Shown here in pieces: positions 9,200-15,043 of a stretch of 45,980 nt of DNA. This DNA is from Phycisphaerae bacterium. Lineage in GTDB: Bacteria > Planctomycetota > Phycisphaerae > Tepidisphaerales > Tepidisphaeraceae. The stretch lies in NCBI GenBank assembly GCA_030448225.1, contig JAUJNJ010000023.1, positions 1-45,980 on the forward strand. Direction: 5' to 3'. The position numbers were made by a program, and so were the translations under genes. A model generated the notes under the pieces. That model was given only the letters and a program-made list of their open reading frames with translations. It ran no database searches and was not told the origin of the DNA. The first letter of the stretch is position 1. The number at the start of each line of letters is the position of its first letter.

Positions 9200-9858
9200 A
9201 AGTGCGGTCCCGCCCCCGTCCCCCGCCCGCGCGGCTCGCGCGGGGGCTGATCGACGACAAATTCCCGGAGGCGCCCAACCGGCTCCCGTAGGGCGGCGTA
9301 AGGTACGCAGGTCGGCCGGGACGGTGCAAGTGGGCATGCGGCGCTCACGACGGCCACCGCCCACGGATGGACACGAGCGGGGGCCGCGCGCGAATACGGC
9401 GTGTCGGAGACGCGAGGGATTCGTCTTTGTTTCTTCGCGTTTCGGTGTATGATGCGGGCGGGCTAGGGCTGTTCTTCCGCTTCAACATCCAAATTCTGAA
9501 CGCAGCGTGAAAGAGCTTACAGGCTCACGCACGGGGCGGACCCCGCGCATATCGGGCCCTCATGCCGCCGCTTCCACCGCCGCTTCACTGCCCCGTTCTC
9601 AATGCCGCTACATGGCCTTGATGGGCGGTAGGCCGCCGGAGCCGAGTGCAAATCGCAGCACTTTGCCCGCCACGAGCTGTCGCCGCCACAGTCAGCCCTG
9701 CGGTTCGACCGTCTCCCTCCTGCTCAAACCAGTAATGACGCGGGGACATAGCCGCCGCCGGTGGCGGTGCGGATCCTTCCACACGAACGCAGCAGTCCTT
9801 AGGCTGTGCTATCGCCCGTGACGCGCGCGTCGGGCCCCGACCAGTCAACAGGAAGCCG
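9200..9858. other. 660-base intergenic region between divergent glycosyltransferase genes
   Basis: No frame here has a believable protein; open frames are arginine/proline-rich shadows. It should contain the promoters of the GT4 (minus) and GT2 (plus) genes. A good -10 match TATGAT is at 9448-9453 but the upstream -35 is weak (TTTGTT/TTGTTT near 9427), so I do not call a promoter. GC is lower around 9415-9500. Confidence 0.4.
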
Positions 9859-10816
9859 ATGGACGTCTCAATCCTGATCGTGTCGTACAACACGCGGGAC
9901 CTCACGCTCGCCTGCCTGGCGTCGGTGATGTCGGAGACGCGCGCGTGCGCTTCGAGGTGATCGTCGTCGACAACGCCTCGGCCGACGGTTCGGCCGACGC
10001 GATCAGGGCGGCGTACCCGCAGGTCCGGCTCGTGCGCGCCTCGACCGCAACGTCGGGTTCGCCCGCGCCCTTCAACCTCGCCGCCCGCAGTGCCGGCGGC
10101 GACTACGTGCTCCTGCTGAACCCGGACACGGTGATCCTCGATGGCGCCGTCCAGCGGGCGGTGGCGTTCGCTCCGGTCGAACCCGCGCGTGGGGATCGTC
10201 GGCGGCCGGACGTACTTCGACGACATGACGCTCAACCCTGAACTCCTGCCACGGCCGGCCACGCCCTGGAGCCTGCTGTGCATGGGCAGCGGGTTGTCGT
10301 CCGTCTTCCGCAGGTCCCGCCTGTTCGACCTGGAGTCGCTCGGCCCGTGGCCGCGCGACACCGACAACGACGTCGACATCGTCACCGGCTGCTTCTGCCT
10401 CGTCCGCCGCGAGTTGTGGGCGACGCTCGGCGGGTTCGACGAGGGCTTCTTCATGTACGGCGAGGATACCGACCTCTGCATCCGTGCGTGGCAGGCGGGC
10501 AGCGCGTGCGCGATCTGCGCCGAGGGCGCGGCTGATCCACTACGGCGGCCGATCCGAGCGCGTCCGCGCCGACAAGATGGTCCGCCTGTTCCGCTGCAAG
10601 CGCAGCTGATCGAAAGCACTGGGGCGCCGCCGCGGCGCCGTTCGGCGTGGCGATGCTGAAACTCTGGGCTTTCACGCGGGCGGCCGGCACCGGCTTTATT
10701 TGCTTGGTGAACCCTTCGAAACGAGGCGTATCTGGCGTGGGGCGGATGTGTGGCGCCGCCGCGGAGAGGACGCCAGCACGGGGCACGTCCCCGACGCGGT
10801 GGGCACCCCGGCATGA
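9859..10816 (+). pseudogene. GT2-family glycosyltransferase, frameshifted
   Basis: This is a GT-A fold inverting glycosyltransferase of the rhamnosyltransferase-like type. The ATG at 9859 follows AGGAA with a 5-base gap and gives MDVSILIVSYNTRDLTLACL. Then come FEVIVVDNASADGS, GDYVLLLNPDTVILDGAV (the N-P-D-T metal/donor motif of this subgroup), VGIVGGRTYFDD, DIVTGCFCLVRRELW and GGFDEGFFMYGEDTDLCIRA, containing the E-D base region. After this the sequence changes frame to GRLIHYGG, VRLFRCKAQL and KLWAFTRAAGTGFICLVNPS, ending at about 10816. Breaks lie near 9940, 10050, 10170 and 10530-10740. Restored length is about 320 residues. Linkage and sugar cannot be inferred. Confidence 0.8.
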
Positions 10817-10950
10817 CCGGTTGCGGCGTGAGAATCGACGAGAGAACCGGCAGGTGCAGTACGTTCTGCTTGCACCAATCTTGCTGGCCGAGGTCGCCTC
10901 GCCGCTGCACCGTCGCACGAATGCAAGGGGAAATCTGCGAAGATTTTCTC

Positions 10951-10979
10951 TTGCACGCTAGAACCCGATAACATAACAT
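10951..10979 (+). promoter_or_regulatory. Candidate sigma-70-type promoter of the exosortase operon
   Basis: TTGCAC (10951-10956), a 17-base spacer and TAACAT (10974-10979) match the bacterial housekeeping consensus at 4/6 and 4/6, in a locally AT-richer stretch. It points towards the Alg14-like gene, leaving a leader of about 325 bases. Confidence 0.45.
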
Positions 10980-11036
10980 GCTCGCGCATTCGTAAGGGGC
11001 TCGCCGGGGTTGGGGTTCAATCCATTCGGCAGGATC

Positions 11037-11066
11037 GGAAGACACGGGGGTGTCTTCCTCTTTGTC
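11037..11066 (+). terminator. Intrinsic-terminator-like hairpin in the operon leader
   Basis: A perfect 9-base stem GGAAGACAC/GTGTCTTCC (11037-11045, 11050-11058) closes on a GGGG loop and is followed by a T-rich tract (TCTTTGT). It lies between the candidate promoter and the first gene, so it could either end read-through from the GT2 gene or act as an attenuator. Confidence 0.45.
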
Positions 11067-11310
11067 CTCAGAGCAAACAGGCGACGTCGCGAATCGACCA
11101 CGGCATGTGGTCGACGCGGGCGGAGCCCGCGCAGATAAGCCGCCCGGCTTCGATGCTTGCTCCCACGCCCCTGTTCTCACGCTTGGCACCGGCGACCTCC
11201 TCCTGAAGGGCGCCTCCCCCCGCCGGCGTTGCCACCTGTTCCCACCCATTTCCATCTAAGGTCCCGGCCGCATCCCTCGCACCACGCGGGCGGGGCCGGG
11301 CTGCTTGATC

Positions 11311-11772
11311 ATGTCCGACCGAACTGGCAAACGCGTGCTGGCGATCGCGTCGGGGGGCGGGCATTGGGTCCAGCTCTCCCGGCTGTTGCCGGCGTTCGCC
11401 GGGTGCGACGTGGCCTTCGTCACGACGCTGTCGAGCTACCGCGATCAGGTGCGGCCCGCCCGGTTCTACGTCGTCCCCGACGCGAACCTCCGCCGCAAGT
11501 TTGCGCTGCTCGTCATGGCCCTGCGCGTCGCGCTCGTCGTCATCCGCGAACGGCCCGACATCGTGATCTCCACCGGCGCCGCCCCGGGTTACTTCGCGGT
11601 GCGCGTCGGGCGGTTGCTCGGCGCCAAGACCGTTTGGGTCGACAGCATGGCCAACGCCGAACGACTGTCGGTCTCCGGTCAGCGGGTCGGCCCGTACGTC
11701 GACCTCTGGCTCACGCAGTGGGCCCACCTCGCGTGTCCCGACGGCCCGCACTTCGCCGGAGCGGTGTTATGA
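11311..11772 (+). CDS. Alg14/PssD-like glycosyltransferase membrane-anchor subunit
   Basis: This belongs to the Alg14/PssD family, the acceptor-binding and membrane-recruiting half of a split GT-B glycosyltransferase that adds the second sugar to a polyprenyl-pyrophosphate-linked intermediate. The 153-residue protein starts MSDRTGKRVLAIASGGGHWV, with the family's glycine motif (SGGGHWVQL, 14-22). It carries a hydrophobic helix FALLVMALRVALVVI and then RPDIVISTGAAPGYFAVRVG and KTVWVDSMANAERLSVSG, all typical. An in-frame TTG lies 6 bases upstream of the ATG, but the ATG is the more usual start. The TGA overlaps the next gene's ATG (ATGA), so the two subunits are translationally coupled. It probably opens the exopolysaccharide/exosortase operon. 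Confidence 0.88.
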   Translation: MSDRTGKRVLAIASGGGHWVQLSRLLPAFAGCDVAFVTTLSSYRDQVRPARFYVVPDANLRRKFALLVMALRVALVVIRERPDIVISTGAAPGYFAVRVGRLLGAKTVWVDSMANAERLSVSGQRVGPYVDLWLTQWAHLACPDGPHFAGAVL

Positions 11773-12344
11773 ACGACCGCACGAACAACGCCGGGCTGAA
11801 GATCTTCGTGACCGTGGGCACTCAACTCCCGTTCGACCGGCTCGTGCGAATCGTGGACGACTGGGCCGGCCGCACCCCCGGCGCCGACGTGTTCGGCCAG
11901 ATCGGGCCCACGAGCTATCGCCCCCGGCACATGCGCTGGGCGCAGTTCATCGACGCCGACGCCTGCCGCCGGCACGTGCGGGACGCGACGGCCGTGGTCG
12001 CTCACGCGGGGATGGGCACGATCATCACGGCGCTCGAACTCGGCACGCCGGTCATCGTCGTGCCCCGACTGGCGAGCCTCGGCGAGCACCGCAACGACCA
12101 CCAGATCGCCACGGCGCGCCACCTCGTCGACCGGCACGGCGTGGCCGTCGCGGCGGACGACGGCGAACTGCTCGGGCACCTCGCACGTGTCGGCGAGTTG
12201 ACCCGCGACGGCGGCGCTTCGCGTCACGCCCGCCCGCAACTGCTGGCCGTGCTGAGGGACTTCATTCAAACCGCCTCCGGCCGCGGGCGCGACCTGCACG
12301 CCGCCGACGAACGACCCGGCGGCATTCTCGACGCGACATCGTAA
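11769..12344 (+). CDS. Alg13/PssE-like glycosyltransferase catalytic subunit
   Basis: This is the catalytic half of the Alg13/Alg14-type split transferase (GT28 C-terminal domain), binding the nucleotide sugar and acting with the product of the overlapping upstream gene at the inner face of the membrane. The 191-residue protein shows IFVTVGTQLPFDRLVR (12-27), the sugar-nucleotide motif VVAHAGMGTIITALELG (76-92) with the conserved His-Ala-Gly, and VIVVPR followed by EHRNDHQ (the family's donor-contact stretch). Length is slightly above Alg13/PssE norms because of a Gly/Arg/Asp-rich tail. The donor could be a hexuronic acid as in rhizobial PssDE or HexNAc as in yeast; sequence alone does not decide. 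The ATG at 11769 overlaps the previous TGA. Confidence 0.88.
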   Translation: MNDRTNNAGLKIFVTVGTQLPFDRLVRIVDDWAGRTPGADVFGQIGPTSYRPRHMRWAQFIDADACRRHVRDATAVVAHAGMGTIITALELGTPVIVVPRLASLGEHRNDHQIATARHLVDRHGVAVAADDGELLGHLARVGELTRDGGASRHARPQLLAVLRDFIQTASGRGRDLHAADERPGGILDATS

Positions 12345-12371
12345 ATCGGGCGCGGGCAACGCCCAGTTCTG

Positions 12372-12391
12372 AGCCGGGATGGGACCCGGCT
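12372..12391. terminator. Hairpin between the Alg13-like and nucleotidyltransferase genes
   Basis: A perfect 7-base stem AGCCGGG/CCCGGCT with a 6-base loop lies in the 74-base gap, 28 bases before the next ATG. A second weaker GGGCG...CGCCC pair is just upstream. No T-run follows, so it may modulate rather than end transcription. Confidence 0.3.
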
Positions 12392-12418
12392 GTTAATCGA
12401 TGCTTGGGATGGGGACTC

Positions 12419-13438
12419 ATGCTGCAATCAATTGAAGACGTCGGACTCGCGGCTTCGCCCGCGACTTCGGAAATCACGGTGGGGCCGGACCGCGCAGTGG
12501 GGCGGAACGCGCTGCCGGTGTTCCGCACGATCGGGCACTCGGCCGCGACCGGTCGGCGGCTCCGCTCGATCCGCGCGGTCATCCTGCTCGAGGGCTCGGT
12601 CGGCGCGTCGCCGTTCGGCCAGGCCGTCGGGCGTTCGCTGCTCGAACTGCCGGTGACCGAGCACCGTTCGGTCCTGGACGTCTGGGCGTCGGAACTGTCG
12701 GAACTGGCACAGGCCCTGGGCCCCGACCGCGTGCCCTGCCGCATCGTGGTCGCCCGCAACGGCCGGCCCCCGCGCCTGCGGCCCGCCGACCGCGAGGCGG
12801 GCATCACGGTCGAGCACGACCCGGCCGAGCTGCGGGGCACCGGCGGGCTCCTGCGGGACCTCTCGGACGAGTACGCGCCGGACGACAGCCTGCTCGTCGT
12901 CAGCGCGGCGCAGATCCTCAACCGCCCGCTCAGCGTGCTGGCGGCCGAGGCGGCGGCGGAGGGCGGCGACGTGACGGTCGTCACCAACGTCGACGGCAGC
13001 CCCTCCGGGGTCACGCTCGTCGCATGCCGCGCGCTGCGGTGCCTGCCGTCGATCGGCTTCAGCGACTTCAAGGAACAGGGGCTGCCGCTGATCGCCAAGG
13101 AGCACCGCGTCACGGTGCTGTCCTGCACGCGCCCGAGCGGGTTGTCGATCCGCACGCCGCGCGACTACGCCCGCGCGCTGCGGACCTATCACCTGGCGGC
13201 GGCCGGCGACGGCGCGGGCCCGGCGCATCGCCCGTTCGCCGAGCAGTGGCAGTCGGCGGTGACGATCGTCGAGCGTGGCGCCGCGGTGCACCCGTCCGCC
13301 CGCCTCCACGACGCGGTGGTCCTCGCCGGCGGCGAGGTGGCGGCCGGGGCGGTGGTCGTACGGTCGATCGTCTGCGCCGGCGGTCGCGTCGCCCGCAACG
13401 CGCAGGTGCTCGATCGGTGTGTCTCGGCCGCGCAGTAA
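12419..13438 (+). CDS. Nucleotidyltransferase-like protein with degenerate active-site loop and hexapeptide tail
   Basis: This 339-residue protein has the layout of an NDP-sugar pyrophosphorylase: a Rossmann-like N-terminal part (about 50-260) and a short left-handed beta-helix tail (about 273-335; AAVHPSARLHDAVVLAGGEV and AGGRVARNAQVLD). The strand that normally reads AVILAGGxGTRLxP is here AVILLEGSVGASPFGQAV (53-70), lacking the GxGTR phosphate loop and the following Lys-Pro. The second motif ELRGTGGLLRDL (137-148) does keep the sense of the family's GTAG(A/L)L segment. LLVVSAAQILNRP stands where the metal-binding G-D normally is. So it probably binds nucleotide sugar or partners without catalysing the normal reaction, or is a diverged enzyme. 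The ATG at 12419 follows GGGGA; an in-frame TTG at 12404 is less likely. It sits directly upstream of the exosortase gene. Confidence 0.65.
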   Translation: MLQSIEDVGLAASPATSEITVGPDRAVGRNALPVFRTIGHSAATGRRLRSIRAVILLEGSVGASPFGQAVGRSLLELPVTEHRSVLDVWASELSELAQALGPDRVPCRIVVARNGRPPRLRPADREAGITVEHDPAELRGTGGLLRDLSDEYAPDDSLLVVSAAQILNRPLSVLAAEAAAEGGDVTVVTNVDGSPSGVTLVACRALRCLPSIGFSDFKEQGLPLIAKEHRVTVLSCTRPSGLSIRTPRDYARALRTYHLAAAGDGAGPAHRPFAEQWQSAVTIVERGAAVHPSARLHDAVVLAGGEVAAGAVVVRSIVCAGGRVARNAQVLDRCVSAAQ

Positions 13439-13447
13439 GGTCCAGCC

Positions 13448-14347
13448 ATGACGGTTTTGATCGATCGCATTCTCGCCAGCTTCCGCACCCGCAACGGCTG
13501 GGGCGCCGGTCACGCGGTCGGCGCGGCCCTGTTGGTGTTGGGCGGCGTGGGGATCACGTTCGACGCGTGGGCCGACATGCTCGGCCGCGCGTGGCGCGAC
13601 GAGGAGTCGAGCCACGCGATGCTCGTGCCGTTCGTCGCCGGGTGGCTCCTCTGGGTCCGCGCCGGCCGCTTCCGCCACTGCACCCCGGCGCCGTCGTGGG
13701 TGGGCCCGGCGATCACCGCGATCGGGGCGGGCCTCTACGTCGCCGGCGACACGTTCCTCATCGAGTTGTTCTGGCACGGCGGGGCGGTGGCGGTGGCGGT
13801 CGGCTGCTGCCTCACGATCCTGGGCCGCGACGTGCTGCGGAACTTCGTGCCGGTCTTCGTGTCCCTCGCGTTCCTCCTGCCGGTGCCGGGCCGCGTGCGG
13901 CAGGCCGTGGCGATCCCGCTCCAGGCGGTGACGGCCCGCGCGACGCAGGAGGTGTGCGCGCTGGCCGACGTCTCGGTCGACCGCTCCGGCAACCTGCTCC
14001 GGCTCAACGGCGTCGACGTCGCGATCGGCGAGGCGTGCAACGGAATGCGGATGACGTTCGCGCTCGTGCTCGTCTGCTTCGCGTTCGCGCTGACCTCGCC
14101 GCTCCGCGGCTACGTGCGGGTGCTGATCATCGTCCTGAGCCCGGTGTCGGCCGTCGTGTGCAACGTGCTGAGGCTCGTGCCCACCGTCTGGGTCTTCGGC
14201 AACTGCTCGACCGCGACGGCGGAACTGTTCCACGACCTTGGCGGGTGGGTGATGCTGTTCGTCGCGTTCATGCTCCTCATGGGCCTCGTCCGCCTGCTCC
14301 GGTGGGTGATGCTGCCGGTCACGCCGTTCCGGCTGGCCTACCACTGA
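13448..14347 (+). CDS. Exosortase
   Basis: Exosortases are multi-pass inner-membrane cysteine transpeptidases that recognise a C-terminal PEP-CTERM-type tripartite signal, cleave it and pass the protein on to the surface. The 299-residue protein has about eight hydrophobic helices and the full catalytic set: Cys197 in EACNGMR, Arg242 in NVLRLV and His262 in HDLGGWVML. The Asn replaces the Ser seen in the common EACSG form. EESSHAMLVPFVAGWLLW near the N-terminus is the usual first conserved block. The start ATG is 9 bases after the previous stop. EpsI, Wzz-kinase, sugar transferase and TPR genes follow as in other exosortase/exopolysaccharide loci, and two VPLPA-tailed proteins lie 9 kb downstream. 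It could be the planctomycete XrtU class; I cannot confirm the subtype from sequence alone. Confidence 0.93.
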   Translation: MTVLIDRILASFRTRNGWGAGHAVGAALLVLGGVGITFDAWADMLGRAWRDEESSHAMLVPFVAGWLLWVRAGRFRHCTPAPSWVGPAITAIGAGLYVAGDTFLIELFWHGGAVAVAVGCCLTILGRDVLRNFVPVFVSLAFLLPVPGRVRQAVAIPLQAVTARATQEVCALADVSVDRSGNLLRLNGVDVAIGEACNGMRMTFALVLVCFAFALTSPLRGYVRVLIIVLSPVSAVVCNVLRLVPTVWVFGNCSTATAELFHDLGGWVMLFVAFMLLMGLVRLLRWVMLPVTPFRLAYH

Positions 14348-14374
14348 TCGCCTCTCGGAAGGAGTTCCCCGACC

Positions 14375-15043
14375 ATGCGGCGCGCCGCACCCATCATCCT
14401 CACGCTGCTGGTGCTGTCGGCCCTCGCGGCCGACAAGGCCCTGTTCCGGCCCGAGCCCGCGGTGGCCGACGCGCACCACGCCCGCGTGCGTGCGGCGGCC
14501 GAGGCGATCCCGTGGCACGTCGGCCCGTGGCTCGGCGTCGACACGGCCGTCCCCGACGCCGCCGTCCGCATGTTGCAGCCCAACGCGATCGTCGCCCGTG
14601 AGTTCCGGAACATCGAGACCGGCGAGCGGGTCATGCTCCTCCTCGTCCACGTCCGCGACGCCCGCGACATCCTCGGTCACTACCCGCCGGTCTGCTACCC
14701 GAGCCAGGGCTGGGTGCGTACCGCGTCCCGCGCCGTCGATTGGAGTCGCCCGCCGCGGGAGTTCCGCGGCACCGAGTACACGTTCGTCCGCCAGCGCCTC
14801 GAGGGCGCGACCACGACGATCGTCGACAACGTCCTCGTGACCGCCGGCGGCCAGACCTTCCGCGACATGTCCGGCGTGGAGGCCGCGGCCCAGGATCGCC
14901 TGTGGAAGCACTTCGGCGCCGCGCAGGTTCAGTTCGTGCACGACGGCCAGGTGACGCCCGAGCGTCGGCGGGAAATCGTCAACGACCTCCTGGGGCTGCT
15001 CGATCCCGTCTTTGACGCCATCGGTAACCGTGAGTCCCTATGA
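14375..15043 (+). CDS. Exosortase-associated EpsI-like protein (DUF3485)
   Basis: EpsI-family proteins are exported or membrane-anchored partners of exosortases, found either as separate genes or fused to the exosortase C-terminus; their biochemical role is unsettled. The 222-residue product has an uncleaved-looking N-terminal helix (about 5-22), then WHVGPWLGVDTAVP. The core DILGHYPPVCYPSQGW contains the conserved His102 and Cys107, and the sequence GTEYTFVRQRLEGATTTIVD and a C-terminal amphipathic helix follow. The start ATG follows AAGGAG by 10 bases. The TGA overlaps the ATG of the Wzz/kinase gene. No residue usually conserved looks missing. Confidence 0.88.
   Translation: MRRAAPIILTLLVLSALAADKALFRPEPAVADAHHARVRAAAEAIPWHVGPWLGVDTAVPDAAVRMLQPNAIVAREFRNIETGERVMLLLVHVRDARDILGHYPPVCYPSQGWVRTASRAVDWSRPPREFRGTEYTFVRQRLEGATTTIVDNVLVTAGGQTFRDMSGVEAAAQDRLWKHFGAAQVQFVHDGQVTPERRREIVNDLLGLLDPVFDAIGNRESL

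Larger units (their letters stand above)
10817..11310. other. Intergenic leader upstream of the exosortase/polysaccharide operon
   Basis: About 490 non-coding bases precede the Alg14-like gene. It holds the best promoter match in the window (10951-10979), and about 60 bases further on a strong hairpin with a T-rich tail (11037-11066). A small AT-rich hairpin with a GCGA loop (AAATCT/AGATTT, near 10931-10946) lies just before the promoter. I see no coding frame or known riboswitch consensus. Confidence 0.5.

Noticed and set aside
9425..9453. Promoter with TATGAT at 9448
   Set aside because: The -10 is good but no -35 at 15-17 bases matches more than half of the consensus, and the next gene is 400 bases away.
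9585..11255. Minus-strand open frame of 556 codons over the GT2 gene and its leader
   Set aside because: Arginine/serine-rich with no recognisable motif, opposite a clear GT2; high-GC shadow.
12428..14941. Very long open frame (837 codons) on the minus strand across the nucleotidyltransferase, exosortase and EpsI genes
   Set aside because: It is rich in Arg, Ala, His and Asp with no domain, and mirrors well-supported plus-strand genes; a by-product of high GC.
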